Counted from the stretch's first letter, positions 22,213 to 32,747 are shown. The stretch: DNA of 41,810 nt from CAYMST01 sp964393115 (GCA_964393115.1 CAYMST010000010.1:1-41810), one strand, 5' to 3'. The notes: generated by a model not told the origin, from the sequence alone. Program-made: numbers and translations.

Positions 22213-25200
22213 ATGTCATCTAATCCACAAGAGAATGCTGTTCTCGTCCCGATTGCACTATCGGGGATATATATACCTGCTGGCCAAACGGTCAATGGAG
22301 CACTTTCTGACTTTAGTAAACTCCCCTGGTCAGATGGGGTAATGGATCATAATGCCTCAACTCCATTTTTAGGAAAGTCGGTTAAAACTCCTCCATTTCA
22401 AGATAAGAATTTCACGCTCGGCTCTGGTGTGCATTTACACTGGACGTTACCAGAAGCACATCGGTCATACACTTCTGGAGAGGAGTCCTCAGTTCCTTAT
22501 GCTCCCAACCGATGGTTGATCACTAGAAAGTCGGATGGTAAACAGTGGATCGTAGAAAGTGACTACATCAGTACCATAAGGTCCAGCGAAAATCAACATG
22601 CGGTTTCTGTTCCGTCCCAATATCTCGGAGTAAAAGGGCATCAGCCGTTTGTTTATCTGGGAAGACAATGCTCGCTACAGCAGTGGCAGTCGGAACCGGC
22701 AGGCAGTACCTACTGGTCGAGCATGAACAAAGGCCCTTTTTCTGCCTTTGGGCACGGAGAGTTATCTTTTAACAGCTACTACCCAAGTAGCTGCTCTGTT
22801 TTCGGATTTTATGACGGTGAAACTACTTCCGTTCCTACGAATGGAGTTGAATATACAGTTTTAGGGTGGTATGCAGACGCTACCAACGACATCGTGCAAA
22901 CCACTTTAACGTCACTAACCCATTTAATAGCGGATCCTGGAAGTGACCTGGTTACGCTGAAGAAGCTGTGCGGCCATAAAAAAAACTGTGCTTCTTGGCT
23001 TTCGGATTTAATTGAAAATGAAAGTACCAATCCAGTTTGGGAAGCGGGACTACCCACTAATACATCACTTTACAAGTATTTTGCAGAAAAGCTTCCAAGT
23101 ACTCCATCAGGGACCTTTAATACGCTTTTGCAACTTGACAGTGGCAGTTATTACACCCAATTTATCAATCATGCATTAGAGATATTACTCGGGTGGACGA
23201 TTGGATCCACTACGGAAAGCCCTGCTTACTCCTATTACTACAGTGAATTTATGGTAGAAGCAACAGATAGCTTCTCGCCACCAACATTCGAAGGAGTAGG
23301 GATAGGTGCTAGTGTACACGAAGCATTGGGGGCTTATGTAGCAAAAGGTGTCAGCACTGTTGATACGGACCGTGCTGAAATAGAGGAGCAGTTGAATGCT
23401 ATGATGCTGAAAGGCCATGTGTCGGATAAAAATGTGGACCTGGACATGAACCTGCAGGAAGCACAGCACAATCATTCGTTTAAGGCACATCCGGCAGGAT
23501 CCTTGTGGAGGCTTCGCAAAAAGAAACTACCCGCAACAAAAGGAGGAACTGTTCATGACACCAACAGCGAGGAAATCAACATCCCTTTGCCTTCGGAGCT
23601 AGCGGGACTCCTGAATACCTTAAATTTGCAGCAAGCAGATTACCAATCCGCTTTGGACCAGTCGACAGAACTAAAAAATTCACTCTACACCGCTTGGGCC
23701 AGTTATATGCAAATCAGCTATCCGCAAGAGGGAACGGCCCATAATCTGCCATCACCTGACTTGTCGAAGGCTTATGTGAATTATCTCGCTAATCGCGTAG
23801 AGCAGCTTCAAGATAGCGTCGGGCAGGTGTCTATATCCGAAACGAATGATCTTTCCGTTTCCATAGCGGGTCCGCTGGCCAATGCTGTTTCGGAAGCGTT
23901 TCAGGCGGTAAAAACACAACTGAACGCATTCAACAAAACGATCGCCACCACGGGATACTTTTTCGAATTGTCCCATGTGCCCGCGCCGAGGTATTATGAG
24001 GCTAAAGCGCCAACGCTGGTCATGGCAACCGCAGATCAGACAGGGATTAGAAAGCCTTCTTCAGACCCTTTGGATACGGTTCTTTTTCAGCAGAGTATTA
24101 CTAATTCTCCAAACCAGATTCCTATCACAGTTGATTCGATTTCATGGCCACAAAACGGAGAAATACCAAGTGCTTTTGTCGCTGCGGCCTATCAGTGGGC
24201 TCCACAGCTTTTTCAATGGTTGGTTTCTTTTTGTCCAGAGGGTAACGGAAGTAACACAACCACTTCAGATGGTAGCTACAGCTCGTCATACATCAACGAT
24301 AACTACGAGATTCCTGCTGGTAGATTTGGGTTAAATCCAACTCCGACCAGTAAGCCCGTACTAAACTCGATGGCCTATGCCGGATCGGCACCAGCTCAGG
24401 TACATGATCAGAAGAGCTTTTTGAAAGATATTAAAGAATACCTGCTTAAGGTATTTCCGAATACGTTAAGCAAGACCAATTTCGACGCTAGCGCCAAAAC
24501 CTATATCACAAAACTGGATTGGGCCACAGTCGCACCGGGTCAAGAGGCGTCATTCACCAATCCTGCGTATACTTTTTTCGAAGTGTATAAATTCCTTTCA
24601 GGAAAACTGATTTTAACGCAGTCATTGGATGGCTTCAACGAAGCGATGGTCCAGCAGGAGCATCACTATAATTTGCCTATTGCGAACCCGATGGCTTTCG
24701 CTGGGTATGATGACGTGACAGTTAGGGTAGCTGGCCTACTACATGATACCTACTATACTTCTCCTGAACCGAATAATAGATTCATGCCGATGGCTGCGGG
24801 CCAACTGGCGTTGGATAAAATTGCGTTCATTGACCATTTCGGGAGAGATACCTATGCAGATATTTCAAACTTAGCGATCGCTCAATCGATGGCAACAGCA
24901 TCAGACTCTGGATGGGTCAAGCTGTCGCCGCGCATCATGCAGCCGTCAAGGATAAACCTTCGATGGCTGAGCGCACAGGATGTCAGTGGAGTGAGTAATG
25001 TGGAGATGAATGATCACCCGGAGACCTCTCCTGTTTGTGGCTGGTTCATCCCCAACTACCTCGACGACAGCTTGATGGTCTATGACGCTGACGGGCATGG
25101 CGTCGGGTTCTTCTCTGGGTTTTCGCAAACGGTGAGCTGGAAACCTTTTCCGGCGTCAAAATATGCTGTTCATTCAGTGACAAGTGCTAACCTAAACCCG

Positions 25201-26214
25201 CACTTGAGTAAAATATTACAAACGATTTTGGCTTTGCCATCTTCGGCAACAGGATCATTTTTGACGCAAGTAAGTCAAGCGCAAGAGGCGATTGCTCCTG
25301 CCTATTACAACGGACACGACAGTTTGGCGATTCTGGTAGGAAAGCCGATGGCCTTGGTTAGAGCGAATATCTCTTGTGAAACACAAGGAGGCTGGCAGAC
25401 GGATCGATCGTGGATCGCAAATGCGACCCACCTTCAGGGAGGACGCCCATCAACCGATGGCTATGAACAAGTGAAAATCCCGATTCAACTGGGCGATTAT
25501 CAGCAATTAGATGATGGCCTTATCGCTTTCTGGGAAGAAGAAAGCAACGAGTTAGGTGAAATTCGCCTAACGCAAAATGCCACCAACACGATTCATATGA
25601 GTTTGTCGGAGGCCCCAAAGACATTGTATACGCTAATGGATCCGCATGGGATATTACATGCGAATAGCGGTTTGCTACCAGTGAAAACCATTCGTATTCC
25701 TTCTCACCAGTACAAGGAAGTACTCAAGAAACTGGAAATCTTTTTTAGGACGCGACCGATTCTCACCCCGACCAAAGCGCTGTCGATGTCATTACCACTG
25801 GAGCAGGGATATCAATGGTCGTGGTTACAAGAGGTGAACCAAAGTTGGAAGGTTACTCCCAATGAGTCGGTGATAAAAGAAGCGACGTTTATAGCCTCCT
25901 GGACGAGTTACCTCACAGAAGTAGGAGCGACCACACCTGTAGCAAGTACTATTTGGTCGGATCTAGTCACTGTAGGGTGGGTTTCGGTAAGCACCGCTAA
26001 CTCGTCGCTATTTGTGGTGCACCCTCTGGACGATACCATTAAGCAAGCACTGATTGCGAAAGGACTAACAGAAGATCAAGTGGCTGCTATCAATAAATTA
26101 GTCACCAAAAATTTAACAGGAATTGTTCCCTACTCTAAATCGGCAGACTTTTATCTAAAGCAGCAGTTGGTAGAAGGATATTTAACTCTGTCGGTTACAG
26201 AAAGCAAGGGGTAA
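22213..26214 (+). CDS. Large uncharacterised protein, first gene of the 22-38 kb cluster
   Basis: A 1333-residue protein with no signal peptide and no membrane span. I know no named domain. The N-terminus (VLVPIALSGIYIPAGQTVNG, 10-29) leads to GVHLHWTLPEAH (about 75-86) and PNRWLITRKSDGKQW (about 98-112). I associate this LHW-x-LP / PNRWL pattern with other very large unannotated proteins in several phyla. A helical stretch with heptad-like leucines lies around 455-560, and PAPRYYEAKAPTL at about 592-604. Other conserved-looking pieces are QWAPQLFQWLVSF and NLRWLSAQD. It is followed after 83 bp by the LamG-S74 gene. Size, lack of a signal and neighbours suggest a structural component of an assembly; function unknown. 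Confidence 0.8.
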   Translation: MSSNPQENAVLVPIALSGIYIPAGQTVNGALSDFSKLPWSDGVMDHNASTPFLGKSVKTPPFQDKNFTLGSGVHLHWTLPEAHRSYTSGEESSVPYAPNRWLITRKSDGKQWIVESDYISTIRSSENQHAVSVPSQYLGVKGHQPFVYLGRQCSLQQWQSEPAGSTYWSSMNKGPFSAFGHGELSFNSYYPSSCSVFGFYDGETTSVPTNGVEYTVLGWYADATNDIVQTTLTSLTHLIADPGSDLVTLKKLCGHKKNCASWLSDLIENESTNPVWEAGLPTNTSLYKYFAEKLPSTPSGTFNTLLQLDSGSYYTQFINHALEILLGWTIGSTTESPAYSYYYSEFMVEATDSFSPPTFEGVGIGASVHEALGAYVAKGVSTVDTDRAEIEEQLNAMMLKGHVSDKNVDLDMNLQEAQHNHSFKAHPAGSLWRLRKKKLPATKGGTVHDTNSEEINIPLPSELAGLLNTLNLQQADYQSALDQSTELKNSLYTAWASYMQISYPQEGTAHNLPSPDLSKAYVNYLANRVEQLQDSVGQVSISETNDLSVSIAGPLANAVSEAFQAVKTQLNAFNKTIATTGYFFELSHVPAPRYYEAKAPTLVMATADQTGIRKPSSDPLDTVLFQQSITNSPNQIPITVDSISWPQNGEIPSAFVAAAYQWAPQLFQWLVSFCPEGNGSNTTTSDGSYSSSYINDNYEIPAGRFGLNPTPTSKPVLNSMAYAGSAPAQVHDQKSFLKDIKEYLLKVFPNTLSKTNFDASAKTYITKLDWATVAPGQEASFTNPAYTFFEVYKFLSGKLILTQSLDGFNEAMVQQEHHYNLPIANPMAFAGYDDVTVRVAGLLHDTYYTSPEPNNRFMPMAAGQLALDKIAFIDHFGRDTYADISNLAIAQSMATASDSGWVKLSPRIMQPSRINLRWLSAQDVSGVSNVEMNDHPETSPVCGWFIPNYLDDSLMVYDADGHGVGFFSGFSQTVSWKPFPASKYAVHSVTSANLNPHLSKILQTILALPSSATGSFLTQVSQAQEAIAPAYYNGHDSLAILVGKPMALVRANISCETQGGWQTDRSWIANATHLQGGRPSTDGYEQVKIPIQLGDYQQLDDGLIAFWEEESNELGEIRLTQNATNTIHMSLSEAPKTLYTLMDPHGILHANSGLLPVKTIRIPSHQYKEVLKKLEIFFRTRPILTPTKALSMSLPLEQGYQWSWLQEVNQSWKVTPNESVIKEATFIASWTSYLTEVGATTPVASTIWSDLVTVGWVSVSTANSSLFVVHPLDDTIKQALIAKGLTEDQVAAINKLVTKNLTGIVPYSKSADFYLKQQLVEGYLTLSVTESKG

Positions 26215-26272
26215 TAGGCCTGTTAATATGAATCAAAGAAATAAACTTTTTTAAAAAAACTAAGCCGACATA

Positions 26273-26285
26273 ATGGAGGCTCCAT
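26273..26285 (+). promoter_or_regulatory. Palindrome in the leader of the LamG-S74 gene
   Basis: ATGGAG-G-CTCCAT, a perfect 13-bp palindrome 12 bp before the ATG at 26298 and after a CTTTTTTAAAAAAA tract (26247-26260). It could be a protein-binding site or an mRNA hairpin that sets expression of the downstream coupled genes. No promoter boxes are clear in the 83-bp gap. Confidence 0.3.
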
Positions 26286-26297
26286 AAAGAGAATATC

Positions 26298-29297
26298 ATG
26301 AGTAGTTTGAAACCAATCTTCCAATTCGACTTTCAAGAGATCAGTAACGGAAAAGTCGCTGATCAATCAGGAAATGGGAATGATGCGGCCGTATTTGGCA
26401 ATTGTCAAATTGTCAAGGACCCAGATATGGGGAAATGTATCGATTTTGACGGGTCCTCGGCATTCCTCGAGCTAGGGGTACAAAACTTAGACTTTAGCAC
26501 TGCTGGTTACAGCTTCTGCTGTTGGGTAAATGTTAAGGCCTTTGCGCACTTCTCACCACTCTTCAATTTTGCGCTAAACGAATCAAATTCGATTAGTATT
26601 CAGCAGCGATCTATTTCTGGAACGTATTATTTCGATAGTCTGGTAAACGGGACGAATAACCAAATTAAAAGTCCTGACGCTAGTGTAATTAATGCCAACG
26701 AATGGACGCACATCGCTTTGACGGTGGATGCAGCAGGGAACGCTGTGATGTATTTCAACGGGAATAGCGTAGCAGCTTCATCAGCGCCAAACCTTCAGTT
26801 TATTCCAGAGCTTTCTACAATAACCACCTACCAATATATCGGAAAAGGGGTATGGCCAGATAGTGTTGTACCATTGCTCAATGCTAAAATGGCTTGGGTA
26901 ACGCTTTATGATAAAGGGCTTTCTACTTCTGAAGTGGTGGAAGATATGATGCAGCTCGAACAAAGAGACTCGACACTATTTCAGCAGCAGTTTCCGTTGG
27001 ATTTCAACTTGTATAGTGAGAACAACACGGATAAAGTCCCTGTGCTTTATCTGGAAGGAGCCGGTGAAGGGAAGAATTTATATTTGGAAATAGAAAATAC
27101 GAGTAGTCAAACGATCACGATCAGTCAAAATGCTACTCCAGCTTCATCTACCAACTACGACCTCAAGCTCCGATTTCGACCAGGTATCTTATCAGATCGT
27201 TTTATGGGACAAGGAACTATAACGCTGAACGCCAATTGGTCGGCGTTCATCCATAAGGCCGCGGATAATACTATAAGTATTAATATCGTTCGGACTGGGA
27301 GTACGATCACTCTGGCTCCCAATGAAAAGCATACAGTTACTATACCAAAGGTGAATGCCAACGCGGTAGGAGGGTCTCGAAATACAAATGTTGAGTTCCT
27401 GTATCAGGTGACTATGGGAGCTTCAAATATCGAAGGAACAAGACTTCAGAGTTTGAGCATTGTTAGTCATTTGGGACAAAAAGATATCCCTTTACACGTG
27501 GATATAGTGGGGACACCGTCTATTTTAAATGATGGGAAGACCTCAAGTGAACTGTTTTTTAGGGTTAAAAACATGAGCGACAAGGCTATCTCACTAGGTA
27601 CTAATCCTGCTAGTACTTTTATAGTGAATATTCCTATCCAAGCGACAGGCTCTTCAGAAGAGTGGGCGCTCATCGATCAAGGAAATGAAAGTACTATTTC
27701 GTTAGAATGGCCGGTAGTGGGACTAGTAGCGCAGTCTTCTGGTGATACCATTACGCTGATGGAGCCTCTTTCCAACAGCCTTGCAGGAGGTGTATCCATA
27801 GACCTTCAACCTCCAACAGGTAGCGTGATAAGTGCTATAGTGAGTAGTTCAGGAGCCCAAGCAGGGGCTACTTCCATTACACTCACTACCTCTGTTGCAG
27901 TTGCTGAAGGCACCGTGGTGAAGTTGGCAACAAATAACGCAGCCTGGAATATTCAGAAGGATACGAGCAGTAATACGGTGATGTCTTATACAATCACGAA
28001 TGTATCTGAATCGGAGATTGCGCCGGGAACAAGTCTCGACTTTATCATTTCTGGGATTGTCTGTACACTACCAAACGGTCAGGCTATCATATCTCTACAC
28101 TATCAGAATATTCCTGGGTTTTGGGATGGAAATATTCAAGTGAGTGTGGGCAAATCACCTATTACTACCCACCACCAGAACGTAGGGATAGGGATTGAAG
28201 CTGACGATACGAATGCTTTGCGTATCGGGACGAATCAGCAACAGCTATTTGCCATCAACGACCAAGGAGCTTTAGAAACAACTTCTTTGATGGTTAGCTA
28301 TCCAGCCGGTCAAGAAACTTACTCGGCCATTCAGGTAGGAAGTACCGGTGCAACCCATGGCTATGCAGGGATCTACATCAATGCAGATAACGCGCAGATT
28401 AACTTTCCATTTTTAATTGGAAATACCTCCAAGCTGATTTTTGAAGTGGATACCGATGGGAATTTGACTTGTGGGACATTGAATTCCAAAACTATAACGG
28501 CAGATGGGAGCTTGATCTGCAAAGCTTTACAGGCTAATGGTATTCTGGCTGATCAGATCAAATTAACTTCGGGGCAACATGTTCAGTGTTCAAACTTCGG
28601 GTTTTTAAACCCTAATGGTGCCGGAGGCCCATATGCCGGTACTCAGGCACCTCTTGTATCTGTATATGCTAATGATTATATGGTTGCCGCTCAGTTTTTT
28701 ACCCACTCTGATGCGCGTATCAAAGAAAACATCAGAAGTTCGGTGCCGAAAAGTGATTTACAAACCCTACTGAAGATACGGGTAGTAGATTATCAATACA
28801 TTGATATCGTCAATAAAGGAACACAGACTAAAAAAGGATTTATTGCTCAAGAGGTGGAGCAAGTATTGCCGGATGGCATTACGGTTTCTACTGATTTTGT
28901 TCCTGACATATTTGCCATGTCGAAAAAAGCATGTTTTGATCCTGCTCTACAACAATTAGGCATTGAATTAGAAAAACCACACGGACTTAAAAAAGGAGAC
29001 CTGGTAAAACTGTACGACGATAAAGGAGAGCAGCAAAGAACAGTGGCTCGCATCGATTCAGATACCCGCTTTACGATTGATGACTGGCAAGCGTCCATAG
29101 AGAGAATCTTTGTTTTTGGAAAGCAGGTAGATGATTTCAAGTCTGTTGATTACGATCAGATCGCTACAGTAGGCGTTAGTGCCATCCAAGAGTTGAATAA
29201 TGAAGTGGCGGAGCTAAAGGATGAGGTGAAATCCTTGAAGGAAGAAATGGCGATGTTGAAAGCGCTGATTTTGGAAGGTAAGGCAGTAACCCATTAG
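26298..29297 (+). CDS. LamG-domain fibre-like protein with C-terminal S74 intramolecular chaperone
   Basis: A 999-residue protein. Residues about 5-225 form a LamG/concanavalin-like lectin domain (DQSGNGNDAAVFG, CIDFDGSSAFLEL, WTHIALTVDAAGNAVMYFNG). Beta-rich domains follow, then a tail-spike-like region (IGTNQQQLFAINDQGALETTSLMV, GNLTCGTLNSKTITADGSL). The end is a peptidase S74 chaperone: HSDARIKENI with the Ser804-Lys809 dyad, GFIAQEVEQVLPDGI, and a final coiled coil (about 955-990). In phage spikes this domain trimerises the fibre and then cuts itself off before the Ser, which here would release about 196 residues. There is no signal peptide. The next gene starts one base after its stop. 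Confidence 0.88.
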   Translation: MSSLKPIFQFDFQEISNGKVADQSGNGNDAAVFGNCQIVKDPDMGKCIDFDGSSAFLELGVQNLDFSTAGYSFCCWVNVKAFAHFSPLFNFALNESNSISIQQRSISGTYYFDSLVNGTNNQIKSPDASVINANEWTHIALTVDAAGNAVMYFNGNSVAASSAPNLQFIPELSTITTYQYIGKGVWPDSVVPLLNAKMAWVTLYDKGLSTSEVVEDMMQLEQRDSTLFQQQFPLDFNLYSENNTDKVPVLYLEGAGEGKNLYLEIENTSSQTITISQNATPASSTNYDLKLRFRPGILSDRFMGQGTITLNANWSAFIHKAADNTISINIVRTGSTITLAPNEKHTVTIPKVNANAVGGSRNTNVEFLYQVTMGASNIEGTRLQSLSIVSHLGQKDIPLHVDIVGTPSILNDGKTSSELFFRVKNMSDKAISLGTNPASTFIVNIPIQATGSSEEWALIDQGNESTISLEWPVVGLVAQSSGDTITLMEPLSNSLAGGVSIDLQPPTGSVISAIVSSSGAQAGATSITLTTSVAVAEGTVVKLATNNAAWNIQKDTSSNTVMSYTITNVSESEIAPGTSLDFIISGIVCTLPNGQAIISLHYQNIPGFWDGNIQVSVGKSPITTHHQNVGIGIEADDTNALRIGTNQQQLFAINDQGALETTSLMVSYPAGQETYSAIQVGSTGATHGYAGIYINADNAQINFPFLIGNTSKLIFEVDTDGNLTCGTLNSKTITADGSLICKALQANGILADQIKLTSGQHVQCSNFGFLNPNGAGGPYAGTQAPLVSVYANDYMVAAQFFTHSDARIKENIRSSVPKSDLQTLLKIRVVDYQYIDIVNKGTQTKKGFIAQEVEQVLPDGITVSTDFVPDIFAMSKKACFDPALQQLGIELEKPHGLKKGDLVKLYDDKGEQQRTVARIDSDTRFTIDDWQASIERIFVFGKQVDDFKSVDYDQIATVGVSAIQELNNEVAELKDEVKSLKEEMAMLKALILEGKAVTH

Positions 29298-29298
29298 C

Positions 29299-31701
29299 AT
29301 GAGTTTTTCAGAAGACGCCTTAAAAGACCTGCTGTCGGTCAAGAATGCGGTGGTAGAAAACTGGGATGATATCTTGCAGACCTCCCAGCAAATCGATAAG
29401 CTCATCACGGATGGGTTGGATTGGCTGGAGAATGACACCAATCTTAAGCAAGTAGAGGATATACTTACGCAGTCTATTTCTAGCATTACATCTGAACTAG
29501 ATGATCTCGATCCAGCCTCACTCACTAAAGCCTTTTCGGACGCAGAAAGTACTATCGCCAGTTATCTTGATCCGATTCTTAAAAACATAGAGAGTATTGC
29601 GGAGGATGCGGTTCCAGAAAGTTTAGTGAAACCCATTATTGATAACCTTAAAAGTATCCCGGGTCTTGATGATATTCCTGATTTAGATCTTTCGACCTTG
29701 GAAAGTAAGATTGAAAACCTTTCCAGTATACTAGATTTGGATGTTGCTGTAAAGGATACAACGGGTGCTACAAGTGTCAAAAAGCCTTCCGGTTCTGTTC
29801 CTACCTCGAGTAGCGGCTCGAGTACCAATGATTTAGCAGGTGCCTTGCTTACAGGGCTTGATAATCACTTTCAGAGTTTTATCGATCAAAATGAATCTCG
29901 AATTGAATCATTATTTACCCCAATAAAGAGTCTATTTACGCAAACCTTGATAGACTCTCTAGATACGGATTTAGAAAGTGTCATAAAAAACTTTACGTCA
30001 GGACAGAAAGCCATTACTACTGCTAATATTTTACAATCCATCCAGTCCGTAGTTCTCACTCAGGCCAGTACCGCTAAGTTGGTGATATCAACTTTTCTGA
30101 CCCAGAATAAAGGAAGCTTCTCAGGTCTAAAGGATATTTTATCTGATTTGCTAACTGGTAATATCGATGAGGGTTCTGAGCTTGCCGAGTTATATCAGGA
30201 ACTTACCGGTACTCAACAAACTCCTGATGTTAGTTCCGTTCTGGCTTTGAGTATCACGGTCCCCAATATTTTACTAAATGGCAAGGATTGGAAAGATGAT
30301 GTTTCAAGTTTCCAAGGGGTAAGCGACGCGGTCAATAGCACGCTGGCAGAGAACTTACTAGGACTCATTCACACTATATCATCTTCACTGGTCACCTTAA
30401 AAGGTACGGTACCATTCGCACTATCGGGTATGATCAAACTTTTGGAATTGGGTTTGTTGGCCAATGAGGTTAGTTCACTTTATTACATGTCAGAAGATGA
30501 AATCGAAGAACTCGGCAATGCGGGTAAGGATTTTGCCACAGAAGTTTATGGTTGTAAGGTGCTGTTTAACGGAGTGTTACCTTTTTTGAAAGTAACACTT
30601 GATGCATATTGCTACTTTAAAAATAGGCTTTTTACTTTCAGCGAAGATGATGGAGTAACTAAGGTACTCATAAGTGGTCTAGCTGAATTTTTGGGATGTG
30701 CGGGGTCTATTGTTTGGTGTGGTTTTGCGATAAATGCTTATGCCAAGGAACAAACTGATGTAGTATATGATCCAAGGTATCGCGCTGTATACCTTTTCGA
30801 ACCTATTTCGATTGGAATTTCGGCTTTTGGGGCATTTTATGAAAATGTAAAGAGATATAAATTACATTTTGCGATAGTAGAAGAAATCGCTAATCTAGAT
30901 GTTTATAACTATGATTTTTATGACTTAAAGGTTACTCCAGGTTCGAATAATTACACTTCAGAGAAACAATCCTTCGAATGGGCGGAGAAGTCAAACGCGG
31001 TTTTGAATTTGACCTATGTGGCTCCTATCCAATTGGCTACGCTTATTGCGTATGCTCTCATCAACGCAGACCCATATGTGGATAGAAAAGTCATACTTTC
31101 CCAAGGAGTTGGGTTTAATGTTAAAGCTAGCATTGTCATCGAAGAAAGTGGAGAAGCAAAGGGTAAGTATTGTGATCTGAATTCAGATAACCAGATAATC
31201 ACTTGGACTCAAGGGGGTAAGAACTTAAAAACGGTGTCAGGGAGTAAAGATGAAGTACAAATTACGAACTCCGCTCCTTTGTCTTTTTCAAGTAAATATG
31301 ATAGCATCGGGTATAGGGATGTCCTTGAAAGCAGCATTTCTTTCACTCAGATTACCGGAGTCAGTTATGAAAATAAAGTGATCACCATTACCTGCTCTAG
31401 CAATATCACCGTATCCTCTCAGCATCCAATAACGGAGTCCGCTTTTGATCTAAAGACAGTACAGGGGGGTATTGTACGAACAGCAGTGTTCGAAGTAGAA
31501 ACAGGGAAGGTTTCAAATAATGAGATCACGCTAAATTTATCCGAACCCCTTAACTCAGGTACCTATCAAATCAACTTTACGTCAACAGTGGGTACTGGCG
31601 AGAATAAAGTTGTAAACTTCAAAGGCGCAAATGGTTTTCTTATACCACCAATGCCGTCTGTTGAAAGTGGGAGTCCAAAAAACCAATTTACCGTATCATG
31701 A
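29299..31701 (+). CDS. Uncharacterised 800-residue protein of the cluster
   Basis: No family recognised. Residues 1-150 are helical and acidic with repeated short phrases around DDLDPASL and DLSTLESKIENLSSIL, followed by a Ser-rich linker (about 165-175). Residues 185-360 are again helical (FTPIKSLFTQTLIDSL). Hydrophobic segments occur at about 371-397, 464-485 and 495-515, the only ones in the cluster that could insert in a membrane. The last ~150 residues look like an Ig-like beta domain (ITGVSYENKVITITCSSNITVSS, LNSGTYQINFTS). The start overlaps nothing but lies one base after the previous stop, and the stop overlaps the protease start (ATGA). A scaffold or pore-like part is possible; this is inference. 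Confidence 0.75.
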   Translation: MSFSEDALKDLLSVKNAVVENWDDILQTSQQIDKLITDGLDWLENDTNLKQVEDILTQSISSITSELDDLDPASLTKAFSDAESTIASYLDPILKNIESIAEDAVPESLVKPIIDNLKSIPGLDDIPDLDLSTLESKIENLSSILDLDVAVKDTTGATSVKKPSGSVPTSSSGSSTNDLAGALLTGLDNHFQSFIDQNESRIESLFTPIKSLFTQTLIDSLDTDLESVIKNFTSGQKAITTANILQSIQSVVLTQASTAKLVISTFLTQNKGSFSGLKDILSDLLTGNIDEGSELAELYQELTGTQQTPDVSSVLALSITVPNILLNGKDWKDDVSSFQGVSDAVNSTLAENLLGLIHTISSSLVTLKGTVPFALSGMIKLLELGLLANEVSSLYYMSEDEIEELGNAGKDFATEVYGCKVLFNGVLPFLKVTLDAYCYFKNRLFTFSEDDGVTKVLISGLAEFLGCAGSIVWCGFAINAYAKEQTDVVYDPRYRAVYLFEPISIGISAFGAFYENVKRYKLHFAIVEEIANLDVYNYDFYDLKVTPGSNNYTSEKQSFEWAEKSNAVLNLTYVAPIQLATLIAYALINADPYVDRKVILSQGVGFNVKASIVIEESGEAKGKYCDLNSDNQIITWTQGGKNLKTVSGSKDEVQITNSAPLSFSSKYDSIGYRDVLESSISFTQITGVSYENKVITITCSSNITVSSQHPITESAFDLKTVQGGIVRTAVFEVETGKVSNNEITLNLSEPLNSGTYQINFTSTVGTGENKVVNFKGANGFLIPPMPSVESGSPKNQFTVS

Positions 31702-32744
31702 TCGCGCTTATCGACAAGGCAATAGCTCCTTTTGACAATAGTCGGACCATGATAAAGGAAATGCAGGTGGGCAATAAACCACTCTCCCATGGTCAGGTGT
31801 CAGTGTGCTTATTGGAACAGTCTTTTTATCAAGAACTAAGTGGCTCCACGCTGGGAGCAGACAACTTCTTATACATAAGCTTGAAAAACGAAAGAGATAT
31901 TTTGCTCAAGCTTTTATGGGGATTGGATGAATTACTAAACCACGATTTCAAGGTTTTATGCCTTCCAGTGGGGGTAGTAGGAAAGGAGAGCCTTCTGCGA
32001 AGGCCCATTCAAGCGTTAGCCGAAAAAGAAGTGTTAGTAGTTGCGCCATCAGGCAACAAAAGAAAAATGCTTACTCCCGGTGGCTTCCCTGAAGTTCTTT
32101 GCGTAGGAGCGAGTGAAGCCATGGGGAACAGAGCGCTCTTCTCAGCAGTTGAGGTGAATGATCAAGGAGAGTGTCTCAAACCAGAAGTACTCTATCAAGG
32201 TGTTGACGTTGCAATAGACCAGGAAGGGGTGGAGGAAGAAATTAAGGTCTCCGGTACTTCAGTAGCGTGTGCGCAGGTTGCCAGTTTAGCGGCTAGCTTA
32301 TTTGAGGTCAACCAACAGGTCACCGCGCATGACGTGAAGCAGGCCATCTATGCTAGTTGTGAGCCAAGAGAGGGAAGCAAATATGGTGTCGTTCAGCCCA
32401 CGAAGGCCATTGAAAATATCAAAATACACCTACCGGATGAGTCTGCGCAAAAGCCGAATCAAAGACTAATTGATAAAGAGATTGATTACGTGGTGGTCAG
32501 TCAGTGTAAAAGAGCCCGAAGGCAAGGAAGCGTAGTCCAAGCAATCGTCGGGGCCGTAAATAATACTAGTGATTTGATGAAAAGGATAACAGCTGAACAT
32601 TCGGAGCTGAAGATCACTTGTGAGCCATTTAAGAATTTTGATTTGGTACATATTACCGCAGAGCCAGATTTTTTTGATCTGTTGTTAGATTGTGAAGATC
32701 TGCTCATTTGTAGTGCCATTGACGTAAACCATTTTGATCAGTAA
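31698..32744 (+). CDS. Minimal subtilisin-like (S8) serine protease without signal or propeptide
   Basis: A 348-residue protein with a compressed subtilase domain at its very N-terminus. Asp6 is in IALID, His31 in LSHGQVS, Asn120 in VVAPSGN (oxyanion hole) and Ser188 in GTSVACAQVA, so the catalytic set is in the right order, with spacing close to but slightly shorter than subtilisin. There is no signal peptide or prodomain, and residues 235-348 form a C-terminal extension of unknown role. It should therefore act inside the cell or be exported with the other products. It is coupled by a 4-bp overlap to the preceding gene and lies 3 bp before the DUF6603 gene, which suggests it matures a product of this operon. 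Many standard subtilase flanking residues are altered, so activity is likely but not certain. Confidence 0.82.
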   Translation: MIALIDKAIAPFDNSRTMIKEMQVGNKPLSHGQVSVCLLEQSFYQELSGSTLGADNFLYISLKNERDILLKLLWGLDELLNHDFKVLCLPVGVVGKESLLRRPIQALAEKEVLVVAPSGNKRKMLTPGGFPEVLCVGASEAMGNRALFSAVEVNDQGECLKPEVLYQGVDVAIDQEGVEEEIKVSGTSVACAQVASLAASLFEVNQQVTAHDVKQAIYASCEPREGSKYGVVQPTKAIENIKIHLPDESAQKPNQRLIDKEIDYVVVSQCKRARRQGSVVQAIVGAVNNTSDLMKRITAEHSELKITCEPFKNFDLVHITAEPDFFDLLLDCEDLLICSAIDVNHFDQ

Positions 32745-32747
32745 GTC

